DNA of 64,000 nt from CAXXFQ01 sp963674475 (GTDB taxonomy: Bacteria; Planctomycetota; Planctomycetia; Pirellulales; Thermoguttaceae), in the NCBI GenBank assembly GCA_963674475.2, contig CAXXFQ010000024.1, forward strand, positions 372,001-436,000. Direction: 5' to 3'. Each line of letters opens with the position of its first letter. The first letter of the stretch is position 1. The notes below the pieces were generated by a model that ran no database searches, was not told the DNA's origin, and saw only the letters and a program-made list of their open reading frames with translations. Below are positions 18,001 to 25,795 of this stretch, piece by piece. Position numbers and translations under genes: made by a program.

Positions 18001-21000
18001 TTACCCCATACTGTACAATTCGTGATCGTTGCTTGGCGGTAACAGTTGTAGATCCCGCCCCCGCCACTTTCTTTATCGGAGCCAAGAGCCGAGTTCCTCA
18101 TAAACTTGGAGTTGGAGGCCGTCAGTCTGCCCTCGCTGAAGATACCACCGCCATCGTCCTTGGCCAAGTTGTCTGAGAATGTCGAGTTGATAACCGTCAG
18201 TGTACCTTTATTGTCGTGAATTCCGCCGCCGTCGCAGTTGGCCGAATTTTTTTCAACCGTCGTGTTGTTGACCGTCAGCACTCCGGTATTGTAAATGCCG
18301 CCACCATCGCCTATGTATTCCTCCGTGGCCGAGTTGGAAGTGATCGTGGAGTTCGTGATCGTCAGAGTGCCGTACTGATTGAAAATACCGCCCCCTTTGT
18401 CAGCCGAACCGCCGGTTATGGTTATCCCACTGATGTTGGCAGAAACGTTCGGTTTAATCAAAAAAACGCGATTCTTTCCGTGGGCATCGAAAGTGAGAAG
18501 GTCCGCTCCAGGACCTTCAATATCTAAACTTCCAATGATAATAATTTCTCCTTCATCAACCAAAATGGTGCCGCTCAAGCCGTCAGCGAATTGGATCACA
18601 TCCTTTTCATGGAAGGAGCCGGCCTGGGCATCCCCGACTGGCTGGTTCGAGTTGGCCGCCTCGAATGCTTCGAAGAAAGTCAAGACGCCATCGCTGGCAA
18701 TGGTATTGTCCAGGCTTGCTATCGTGTAGGTTTGCGTAGAATGACCCATGGTCGCGCCTTCTATCGCCCCAATATCAATCATGCCGTTTTGAATTCGATG
18801 GTTGCCGTACAAGTCGACGGTCAGGGCTTGTACGGTCGGGTCCAGTGCCAGATCATGGTTGCCCGCGTCAATTGCCGGAGAGTCGGACAAGAGATGGTAT
18901 CCCCATCGGTCATTATCGAATTGGGTCCAATCGCTCAGCTTCGGATCGATCGGCGAAGAAGAAGTACCAACCAAATTGCCGTTTACGTTATTCGTCAGTC
19001 CGGACTGGCCTGTTCCATCTCCAATAAGATTATTGAAACCCGAGAGCTCGCTGGATGAGTCATGAGCGATGTCATCGGTGAAACGAGCAATGTTTTTGGC
19101 CACAATCGTGTTGTTGAGTGTCGCTTTTACAAAACGGCGAAAATGGTGGCTGGATATTCCGCCGCCTGAACCACTTGCCAAATTGGCTGTGAGGGTGGAG
19201 TTAGTGACCGTCATCGTGCCTTCGTTGTGAATTCCACCGCCGGAGACGGCTGAATTACCCGCGAACATGGAGTTGGTGACGGTGAGCGTTTCCTTGTTGC
19301 ATATTCCGCCGCCCATATAATCTGACGAGTTGTCTATGAACGTGGAGTTTGTGACTGTCAGTGTGCCTTGGTTGTAAATTCCCCCACCACCACGCCATTG
19401 GATTCCTTTAGCTGAGTTTTCCAGAAGGGAACAGTTCGAGACCGTCATTACGCCACGGTTGTAGATTCCGCCACCGTTCTCGTTGGCTAAGTTGCCTAAG
19501 ATTGTGGAGTTCGAGACCGTCAGTGTGCCGTAGTGATTATGGATTCCGCCCCCTTTATCGGCCGAGCCACCGGTTATGGTCATTCCGCTGAGGTGGACAG
19601 AAACATCTGGCTGAATGAAAAAAGCACGATTCTTTTCTTGGGCGTCAAAGGAGAGAAGTTCAGCGTCTGGACCTTCAATGCTCAGGTCCCCCAATATGGC
19701 CAGTTCACGGTCTTCAAGCAGGATTGAACCACTCAGGCCGTCGGCAAATTGGATAATATCCTGTTCCCTGAAGGAGCCTGCCACGGCGTCGCCTACCGGC
19801 TGATTGAGATTGGCCGCCTCAAACGCTTCAAGGAAGGTCAAGATACCATCGTTGGCGATCGTATTTTCCAGGCTTTCTACCGTATAGGTTTGAGCGGAAT
19901 TTCCCTCGGTCGAGCCTTCCATAGCGCCAATATCAACCGTTCCATTTTGAACGCGGTTATTTCCAAGTAGGTCTACGGTGAGAATTTGTCCCGCCGGGTC
20001 CAACGCGAGACTATTGTTGCCGGCATCGATTGCCGGTGACCCGGGCAAAAGATAGTAGCCCCATTGGCCATTATCGAATTGGGTCCAATCGCTCAGCATG
20101 GGATCGATCGGTGAAATATAGGTGCCAGCCAGATTGCCATTATTGGCCAGTGACCCAGAGCCAACCCCGATCAAGTTATGGGAACCAAATACTTTGCCGT
20201 ATGAGAGCTTGATATCCGGTCCGGCCAAAGCTTTATTTCCAGCCACTATCGTGTTATTAAGTGTCGTTGTGCCAGAATAGTTTAAAATTCCTCCCCCACC
20301 CCGGTCGCTGTCGGTGCAGCCTGTCGAATTCCCCGAGAACGTGGAGTTCGTGATCGTTACTGAGCCGTCAAAGCCGTGGTTGTAAATTCCACCACCACCC
20401 AAGTTCCCCGAGTTCTCCGAGAATATAGAGTTGGTAACGGTCACTGTGCCACACTGCCCGTAGTTGAAGATTCCCCCTCCACCCCCACTTGAGACTACAG
20501 CGGAGTTGCTTGACAAAGTGGAGTTAGTTACCGTCACGCTACCATACCTGCCGAAATTATAAATCCCGCCGCCACCAGAATCTGAGTTGGAGCCCTTGAC
20601 TGAGTTTTCCGAGAGTGTGGAGTTAATGATGGTCACAGTGCCGTACCAACCCTGGTTGTAAATACCCCCACCTCCACTTTGAGTTTCGGTTCCGTCGGCC
20701 AAGTTGTCCAAGAGTATGGAGTTGGTGACCGTCACCTCGCCAGAGTTACATATTCCTCCGCCTTTGCCAGCCGAGTTGCCCGAGATGGTGGAACTTCTGA
20801 CGGTCAACATGCCGTACTTGTTCCAAATTCCGCCCCCTTTATCAGCTGAACCACCGGTTATGGTCATTCCGCTTAGGCTGACCGAAACATTCGGCTGGAT
20901 AGAAAAAACACGGCTTTGTCCTTGGGCGTCAAAGGTGAGAAGTTCAACGCCTGGGCCTTCAATACTCAGGTCACCAAAAACGGTCAGTTCACCTTCTTCA

Positions 21001-23684
21001 AGCAAAATGGTTCCATTCAAGCCGCTTGCGAACTGGATTACATCCTGTTCACTGAAGGAACCGGCCAGGGCATCACCCACCGGCTGATTGAGGTTGGCTG
21101 CCTCGAATGCTTCGAAGAAGGTCAAGATACCATCGTTTGCTATCGTTTTGTCCAGACTTTCTACGGTGTAAACTCTTGCGGGGCTACCCCCGACTACGCC
21201 TTCCATAGCACCAATATCGACCGTTTCGTTTTGAATACGATCTGTACCAGACAAGTCTACGGTGAGAGCTTGTCCAGCCGAGTCCAGTGCCAAGTCATTA
21301 TTTCCAGCGTTGATGGCCGGAGAACCGGCCAAGAGATAGTAGCCCGAATGGGTCCAATCACTTAACATGGGATCAATTGGCGAACCAACACTGCCAACCA
21401 AGTTGCCATGGTCACCATCAACGAGTGATGATTGATCCGATCCGTTCCCGATCAGGTTATGGGATCCTGACAGCCATTCGTCAAAGTGACTATAGATATC
21501 AGGACCGTGCATAGCCCCGTTTCCAGCGACAATCGTGTTGTTTAGTGTTGCCGTGCCGTATTGTCTGTAAATGCCGCCTCCACCATTACTGAAATCGTTA
21601 CCGTCAGCTGAGTTACCTGAGAGTGTGGAGTTAATGACTGAGAGCGTGCCATTAAAGTGGTAAATTCCGCCACCGTTGCAGCGGGCTGAATTTCTGGCAA
21701 TAGTGGTGTTGCTGACAGTCAGCCCACCGGAGTTATAAATCCCGCCCCCCGAACCGTCGTTTTCTTTCGTTGCCGAATTGCCCACGATGATGGAGCTCGT
21801 TACAGACAACGTGCCATTGTCGTTCCAAATTCCTCCCCCTTTATCAGCCGAACCACCGGTTATGGTCATCCCGCTTAGATTGACCGAAATATTCGGCTGG
21901 ATGGAAAAAACACGGTTGTGTCCTTGGGCGTCGAAGGTAAGAAATTCAGCGCCCGGGCCTTCGATACTCAGATTACCAAAAATTGTCAGCTCACCATCCT
22001 CAAGCAGAATTGTTCCATTCAAGCCGTCAGCGAATCGGATCACATCCTGTTGACTGAAAGAGCCGCCCTCGGCGTCCCCCACCGGCTGGTTCCGGCTGGC
22101 CGCTTCAAGCGCTTCAAGGAAGGTCAAGACACCATCGCAGGCGATCGTATTATCCAGACTTTCTACCATGTAGGTTTGTGCTGAAGGTCCCGCGGTCACG
22201 AATTCTACCGCCCCTATATCAATCGTGCCGTTTTGAATTCGATTATTACCCGCCAGATCAAATGAGAGGGGTTGTCCCGCTGGATCCAGCCCGATGCCAT
22301 TATTGCCTGAGTTGATTGCCGGAGAGCCGGGCAAGAGATAGTAACCCCACTGGCCAGTATCGAATTGGGTCCAATCGCTGAATAATGGATTGATTGGCGA
22401 AGATGAAGTTCCAACCAGATTACCGTTGACCCCGTTTACCAGAGCCGATTGGCCTGTCCCATCACCGATTAGGTTGTAAGAGCCCGAAATCGCATTAGAT
22501 GGATCGTAGATATCATTATTGGACGAAGTCCCGTTTCCAGCCACAATAGTGTTGTTTAACAAAACGGTTAAGGTATCGTTGGGGTTGTTGTAAATTCCGG
22601 CACCTTGGGACGATCCCCAAAAACGGTTTGTGCTGATTGAGTTTCCTGATATTGTCGAGTTTACAACTGTTAAGGTGTCGCGGTTGAAAATTCCGCCTCC
22701 ACCACTATTAGAGCCATCCGTTTTAGAGAAGTTTCTCGAAATTGTCGAGTTCGTGACGTTCAGAGTTCCGTGGTTGTATATCCCGCCACCACCGCTATAA
22801 GAGCTGTCTGCTTTGGTTGAGTTATTCGAAACAGTGGATTTTGTGACGGTGAAGGTGCCGTAGTTATAAATGCCGCCACCACTGGCTGCCGAGTTGCTCG
22901 AGATTGTAGAATCAATGACAAAAAATATGCCGTTGTCGTTGCGGATTCCGCCCCCACCAGAAGACGAGTTGCCCGAAATTATTGAATTACTTAGCGTAAA
23001 CGTCCCATTGCGGTTTGCTATTCCACCGCCGTTGCAATTATCTAAGATAGATGAATTAGCAACGTTTAAATTGCCGGAATTAAATATTCCTCCACCAAAA
23101 CTTCTTTCAAAGTGAATCCAATCGTTGGCCCTATCTGCATTCCCTCCGGTGACCGTAACGCCATCGAGCGTGGCTTCGATATTCTCGCCGGAGTAGACTA
23201 CGGTGTACGAGTTGTCGCTCGTGTCGTCTTGAATGCCGAGATCACCCGAGAGGACCGTTTCGTGGGTCGTCCGGTCTCGCTGGTCAATAGCAGCTTCAGT
23301 CCCCTCGAATCCGCCATAAAGGATCACGTTGTTTAGCAAAGAAAAACTGGCCGACCGGGCGTCTTCCGCTTCCAGAAGTTTTGTCGGTTTATACGTTCCT
23401 TCGGCGATCCAGATCTGATCGATGTTATTCGTTTCGATCTCATCGGCGTTAAGCAGTTCAGCCTGATCCAACGCCAATTGCAGGTCGTTATAGGCTGAAC
23501 CCCATGTCAGCCCGTCCCCTCCGGTCAGCGCGTCCGCGTCGACGTGCAGCACGGCCAACATCCGTCGGTCTTCGAGCGGTTCGAGCCGGAGTCGGTGTCG
23601 ACGGTTGGCCAGATCGCCAAGTCTTGCGAGTTTCGTGGATTTTTTTTGTGAACGCCGGTCCGCGGTCTTTTTCCATAACGACAT
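15033..23684 (-). CDS. Giant surface/exported right-handed beta-helix protein with dockerin-type C-terminus (2883 aa)
   Basis: The start is ATG (complement of 23682-23684) with AGGGG about 11 bases upstream. Residues 34-43 are LEPLEDRRML, the planctomycete motif seen near the N-terminus of very large exported proteins. The body is built of beta-helix rungs of the polymorphic outer-membrane-protein type (GGGIYN..TLTVTNSTxSGNSA), arranged as an N-terminal unit plus five ~330-460-residue modules. Each module opens with a (Y)TVESLDNTIACDGVLTFLEAFEAAN-like segment. Near the C-terminus a cohesin-like beta-sandwich (from about GTFDVTLDYPETYF) precedes paired calcium-binding dockerin-type loops (DLDRDGQVDIKDIIRLIG and DFDRNGLVDIKDIIGMIG). 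The tail is acidic. Probably cell-surface or secreted; adhesion or glycan binding is inferred. Related to the plus-strand giant at 34549. Confidence 0.85.
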   Translation of the reverse strand: MSLWKKTADRRSQKKSTKLARLGDLANRRHRLRLEPLEDRRMLAVLHVDADALTGGDGLTWGSAYNDLQLALDQAELLNADEIETNNIDQIWIAEGTYKPTKLLEAEDARSASFSLLNNVILYGGFEGTEAAIDQRDRTTHETVLSGDLGIQDDTSDNSYTVVYSGENIEATLDGVTVTGGNADRANDWIHFERSFGGGIFNSGNLNVANSSILDNCNGGGIANRNGTFTLSNSIISGNSSSGGGGIRNDNGIFFVIDSTISSNSAASGGGIYNYGTFTVTKSTVSNNSTKADSSYSGGGGIYNHGTLNVTNSTISRNFSKTDGSNSGGGGIFNRDTLTVVNSTISGNSISTNRFWGSSQGAGIYNNPNDTLTVLLNNTIVAGNGTSSNNDIYDPSNAISGSYNLIGDGTGQSALVNGVNGNLVGTSSSPINPLFSDWTQFDTGQWGYYLLPGSPAINSGNNGIGLDPAGQPLSFDLAGNNRIQNGTIDIGAVEFVTAGPSAQTYMVESLDNTIACDGVLTFLEALEAASRNQPVGDAEGGSFSQQDVIRFADGLNGTILLEDGELTIFGNLSIEGPGAEFLTFDAQGHNRVFSIQPNISVNLSGMTITGGSADKGGGIWNDNGTLSVTSSIIVGNSATKENDGSGGGIYNSGGLTVSNTTIARNSARCNGGGIYHFNGTLSVINSTLSGNSADGNDFSNGGGGIYRQYGTATLNNTIVAGNGAMHGPDIYSHFDEWLSGSHNLIGNGSDQSSLVDGDHGNLVGSVGSPIDPMLSDWTHSGYYLLAGSPAINAGNNDLALDSAGQALTVDLSGTDRIQNETVDIGAMEGVVGGSPARVYTVESLDKTIANDGILTFFEAFEAANLNQPVGDALAGSFSEQDVIQFASGLNGTILLEEGELTVFGDLSIEGPGVELLTFDAQGQSRVFSIQPNVSVSLSGMTITGGSADKGGGIWNKYGMLTVRSSTISGNSAGKGGGICNSGEVTVTNSILLDNLADGTETQSGGGGIYNQGWYGTVTIINSTLSENSVKGSNSDSGGGGIYNFGRYGSVTVTNSTLSSNSAVVSSGGGGGIFNYGQCGTVTVTNSIFSENSGNLGGGGIYNHGFDGSVTITNSTFSGNSTGCTDSDRGGGGILNYSGTTTLNNTIVAGNKALAGPDIKLSYGKVFGSHNLIGVGSGSLANNGNLAGTYISPIDPMLSDWTQFDNGQWGYYLLPGSPAIDAGNNSLALDPAGQILTVDLLGNNRVQNGTVDIGAMEGSTEGNSAQTYTVESLENTIANDGILTFLEAFEAANLNQPVGDAVAGSFREQDIIQFADGLSGSILLEDRELAILGDLSIEGPDAELLSFDAQEKNRAFFIQPDVSVHLSGMTITGGSADKGGGIHNHYGTLTVSNSTILGNLANENGGGIYNRGVMTVSNCSLLENSAKGIQWRGGGGIYNQGTLTVTNSTFIDNSSDYMGGGICNKETLTVTNSMFAGNSAVSGGGIHNEGTMTVTNSTLTANLASGSGGGISSHHFRRFVKATLNNTIVAKNIARFTDDIAHDSSSELSGFNNLIGDGTGQSGLTNNVNGNLVGTSSSPIDPKLSDWTQFDNDRWGYHLLSDSPAIDAGNHDLALDPTVQALTVDLYGNHRIQNGMIDIGAIEGATMGHSTQTYTIASLDNTIASDGVLTFFEAFEAANSNQPVGDAQAGSFHEKDVIQFADGLSGTILVDEGEIIIIGSLDIEGPGADLLTFDAHGKNRVFLIKPNVSANISGITITGGSADKGGGIFNQYGTLTITNSTITSNSATEEYIGDGGGIYNTGVLTVNNTTVEKNSANCDGGGIHDNKGTLTVINSTFSDNLAKDDGGGIFSEGRLTASNSKFMRNSALGSDKESGGGGIYNCYRQATITNCTVWGNSAVGTESESGGGGIYNHYGTLTITNSTIAGNSADNSNYHCGGGGVYNHGTLTVTNSTLTGNSAVGIASRGGGVYNSYGKSTLATLNNTIVAGNGDSYGPDIHLVHNKLSGSHNLIGKVSSEVTLFNSDNDNLIGTSSSPIDPMLSDWTQFDNGQWGYYLMPGSPAINAGDNNLALDPAGHPLTIDLYGNHRVQNGTIDLGAVEGASEGTSAQTYTVESLDNTIACDGVLTFLEAFEAANLNQPVGDAVAGSFSEQDKIQFADGLCGTILLDDGELAILGNLSVEGPGAESLVFDAESQNRVFSILPSVVASLSGITITGGLAGKGAGICNLGTLTVTNASVTENSAIGEHGSGGGIFNLGQLAITNSTLTGNSATGEQGSGGGLYNYGEITIANSTLSKNSADGTKYDNGGGGIHNRGTVTVINSSLSENKASYGGGGIHNRGGTATFSDSLFISNSSRSGGGIFNAEGTVTVMNSTLSSNSAICGGGIYNWKKVIVTNSTLTNNSVTCNGGGIYNIKTLAITNSTLADNSGTGAGSRGGGIYNCGDSSTATLNNTIVAENKASSGPDFYLWLGTLSGSHNLIGDGTGQSTLVNGVSGNLVGFPSSPIDPLFIDSEGNDYRLLPKSPAIDAGNSSLAVDAAGAPLLTDIAEQPRIISISVDIGAYESQHATTPLFSWQSHLRICQWGEESWTDALGQASAIPKSIDWIDEWTECWLEIWGTVNHSGVGTFDVTLDYPETYFAPEMDLFEFGGGVASTFMNVDTDNGTVSFSGTTTTGGLGIDQPVLLGRVPMKPVPGASAMPASPTDGYAEAIDIEFAFDQFTASSFGGDATITMTESTPATVELWPKLHDLDRDGQVDIKDIIRLIGVYKNVPGESTLDDVWAADFDRNGLVDIKDIIGMIGSYKVNKTDLDGRTEYPFDFPFQREEQTNDNSGSGCTTSQSDNSTEIIFLAVSMDADNQRREEEADEKENSTTAIDAVWSEYELSQ
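16010..22185 (-). repeat. Five tandem beta-helix modules within the giant gene
   Basis: Module boundaries, recognised by the TVESLDNTI / NQPVGDA / GSFSEQD / ITGGSADKGGG sequence series, lie near 22185, 21180, 19895, 18742 and 17370. This gives units of about 1.0, 1.3, 1.15, 1.4 and 1.4 kb. Units differ mainly in the number of GGGIYN rungs. Each ends with a DPMLSDWTQFDNGQWGYYLL-like strand and an ...VQNGTVDIGAMEG-like closing segment. Confidence 0.8.
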
Positions 23685-24037
23685 GGTCGTTTCTACCCCT
23701 GTTAATTCTTTGCGAAGTCATTTTCACCATTTCCGCCTGTCCCCCTTTTCCCGCAACCCGGCACTTCGAACCGGTTGTCTCTCAAGCAAGGTCGCTCGCG
23801 CAACGGTGTTGTTTGGAGTGTGATGTGGCCTTAACCCTCTATTGCAACAATACCAAGAGAGACAATATTATTCTAACAGAACAGAAAGGATATCGCAATC
23901 GATCTATTTTAAAAGAAGGTGCCCTAAAAGAAGAGGGAGGTTGAGGAAGGAATTCTCGCTCTTTTCACGCATATCACCACCGCAAGAGCATAAAAAACCG
24001 CCCACTCCCCCACTGGTTCGATGGGCTGGTCGGTTGC
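23685..24037. other. Upstream region of the giant gene; no gene seen
   Basis: About 350 bp between the start of the giant minus-strand gene and the phage portal remnant. It should hold the promoter of the giant gene. Open frames across it are antisense or chance extensions; I see no repeat or structured RNA that I can support. Confidence 0.4.
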
Positions 24038-24780
24038 GTGGTGGCCGCGAGTATCCAAGGAGCGGTTCTTTTAGGTCAAGTCGGGCCGCGGCTGCAGATG
24101 CTGACCGACCAGCCGGGGTTGAACCGGTACTTGGAGCATCGCTTCAGCCTCCACGCCGAGTCGATCCGGTTGGCCGAGAAACTTCGCACGATGCGGATGG
24201 CCCGGGCGCAAGACGGCGAGGCTTTCGGCCTGTTGACCAGTAACCCGGCATTGCAAACTTCCGAAAAACTTGACCTGCGTCTACTGGAAGCGGACCAGGT
24301 GACCACACCCGATCGGACGTTCGACGATTTTGGCAACCCGATCGCCCGCGAGCCACGGGTAGCGATGGTGTGTGGCTTGCCTCGCTTTGCAAAAATTTAC
24401 TATTCGTCGGAGCACGCACGCCTCCGGCTGTCGGGCCCGACAGCCGGTGATTTACACCGACAACCCGGCTGGGGCGGAAGTGGTCGAGCCGCTGGACCGG
24501 ATTATGATCGAGCGGCGGATGGGGATCGCACTGCCCGGTGGCTTGAAGATGGGCCAGTTCCGAGCGGAGCACCCGTCGACCACCTATGCCGAGTTTAAAC
24601 ACGAACTGCTGAACGAGATCGCCCGGTGCCTGAACTTGCCGTACAACGTGGCCGCCGGGAACTCAAGCGGCTACAACTACGCCTCGGGTCACTTGGACCA
24701 TCAGACGTACTACAAAAGCCTGCGAGTCGAGCAGGCGACGATCGGTCTTGCAATTCTCGACCGGTTATTTCAAAGGGTTG
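24038..24780 (+). pseudogene. Phage portal protein (lambda-type) remnant
   Basis: Two pieces in different frames belong to one portal protein. The first (24038-24370) contains GPRLQMLTDQPGLNRYLE, EKLRTMRMARAQDGEAFG, KLDLRLLEADQV and FDDFGNPIAREP. The second (about 24448-24780) contains VIYTDNPAGAEVVEPLD, MGIALPGGLKMGQF and HELLNEIARCLNLPYNVAAG, then NYASGHLDHQTYYKSLRVEQ. These match the order of the Phage_portal_2 family. The middle of the gene (the PAEQVIH/LRGVP region) is missing and replaced by a palindromic repeat. No other head genes are nearby, so this is a prophage scar. Confidence 0.75.
24424..24447. repeat. 24-bp perfect palindrome inside portal remnant
   Basis: CCGGCTGTCGGG is followed at once by its exact reverse complement. 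The preceding GCACGCACGCCTCCG resembles the sequence at about 1268-1285 in the other repeat block, so it seems to be a copy of an interspersed palindromic element that invaded or replaced the middle of the portal gene. Confidence 0.65.
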
Positions 24781-25017
24781 CGGGCCCGCGGTCGTCTGGA
24801 AGTGGACGCTCGATGGAAAGACGGCCGGGCTGTTATGGCCGAGTTGCACGCGTTGGCCAACGGCACCCATAAGATCGTTCCACCCAAGGGACATGCGATC
24901 GATTTGGTCGAGTGCGACGGCAAACCGGTGGATACGACACGTCACAAAGACGGGTCGATAACCGCCACGGTCGAGAAGGGCAAGACCTATCGAATTGGCT
25001 TTAAACCGGCCAAGTAA
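24760..25017 (+). pseudogene. C-terminal scrap of a GH95-like fucosidase
   Basis: In the frame ending with TAA at 25015-25017 the peptide reads GYFKGLRARGRLEVDARWKD, GRAVMAELHALANGTHKI, VPPKGHAIDL and ends TVEKGKTYRIGFKPAK. The LRARG..EVD..WKDG..V.A.. signature and the final GKTY.I.F strand belong to the C-terminal beta-sandwich of GH95 alpha-L-fucosidase-like proteins. It directly follows and overlaps the end of the portal remnant in another frame, so it is a junction of two broken genes. The family call is from remembered motif similarity. Confidence 0.55.
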
Positions 25018-25085
25018 TTTTTAACCCAAGCCTACCGACGCAAAGAATAATTTTTGGAGGCGGTCTCATCCAGGATGCGACATGA

Positions 25086-25136
25086 AAAAAGGAAGAAGCC
25101 CGCGGGGACGGTTGGTCTCCGTGGGCTTCTTTTTTG
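25086..25136 (-). terminator. Bidirectional rho-independent terminator
   Basis: AGAAGCCCGCGGGGA (25094-25108) pairs with TCTCCGTGGGCTTCT (25116-25130). The stem is flanked by an A-run on the left and a T-run on the right, so it can end transcription from either side. It sits about 50 bases downstream of the cheW stop on the minus strand. Confidence 0.8.
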
Positions 25137-25183
25137 CTTTGCTGAATCGATTACATCTTGAATCGATTCCCTCTTGGCATCAG

Positions 25184-25690
25184 CTACATCTGGCCGATCG
25201 ACTCGAGCACTTCTCGATCGTCTCCGAGAATCTTGTCGATGTCGAGGAGGATGAGAATTTGATTCTCCATCTTTACCAGGCCGTTGAGGTACTCGTTCCC
25301 CATGCTGACGACCGTGTCAGGGGTCGGGGCAATCTGGTCGGTCGAAATACGCAGCACTTCGTCAACGCCGTCGACGACGATGCCGACCATCTTCTGTCCA
25401 ATATGGATGACCAGAATCCGGCTGTCTTGGCTTTGCTCCATCGTGGGAAGCCCGAACCGAGTGCGCAGGTCGATGACCGGGATCACCGTGTTGCGAAGAT
25501 TGATCAAGCCTCGGACGTAATGCGGCGTCTGAGGAACTTCCGTAATCTCGCACATGAGAATGATTTCACGAACTTTCGTGATTTCCACGCCGTAGATTTC
25601 GGCGCCCAAATGGAAACTGACCATCTGGCGGGTGCCGGTCGCTTCGGCCGTCCGACTCTCCCCGGCAGGTTGCGTGATAGTAGTAGACAT
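25184..25690 (-). CDS. cheW: CheW chemotaxis coupling protein
   Basis: The start is placed at ATG (complement of 25688-25690), giving 168 aa (MSTTITQPAG...). AAGGA lies about 10 bases upstream, and the extra 30 residues of the longer frame are not CheW-like. The CheW SH3-like double barrel is clear: QMVSFHLGAEIYGVEITKVR, CEITEVPQTPHYVRGLINLR, TVIPVIDLRTRFGLP and VDGVDEVLRI. CheW bridges receptors and the CheA kinase in cytoplasmic arrays. It lies ~100 bases downstream of the methyl-accepting receptor gene on the same strand and just before a strong terminator. No cheA is in the window, so the kinase must be encoded elsewhere. Confidence 0.9.
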   Translation of the reverse strand: MSTTITQPAGESRTAEATGTRQMVSFHLGAEIYGVEITKVREIILMCEITEVPQTPHYVRGLINLRNTVIPVIDLRTRFGLPTMEQSQDSRILVIHIGQKMVGIVVDGVDEVLRISTDQIAPTPDTVVSMGNEYLNGLVKMENQILILLDIDKILGDDREVLESIGQM

Positions 25691-25795
25691 GGGATATTTA
25701 TTCCTTGTATATTTGATCAAAGCGTCCCGCGTCCGGGGCGGCGGCAAGGGCAAGTCGCCGCCGAGGAAGCAGGACCGCAAGGGATGAAAACCGCT

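Noticed and set aside
15033..23684. Possible CRISPR array because of regular short repeats
   Set aside because: The repeats are protein-coding beta-helix rungs of varying sequence and spacing, in frame, without unique spacers.
23685..25017. Active prophage
   Set aside because: Only a broken portal gene is present; no terminase, capsid, tail, integrase or attachment sites were found.
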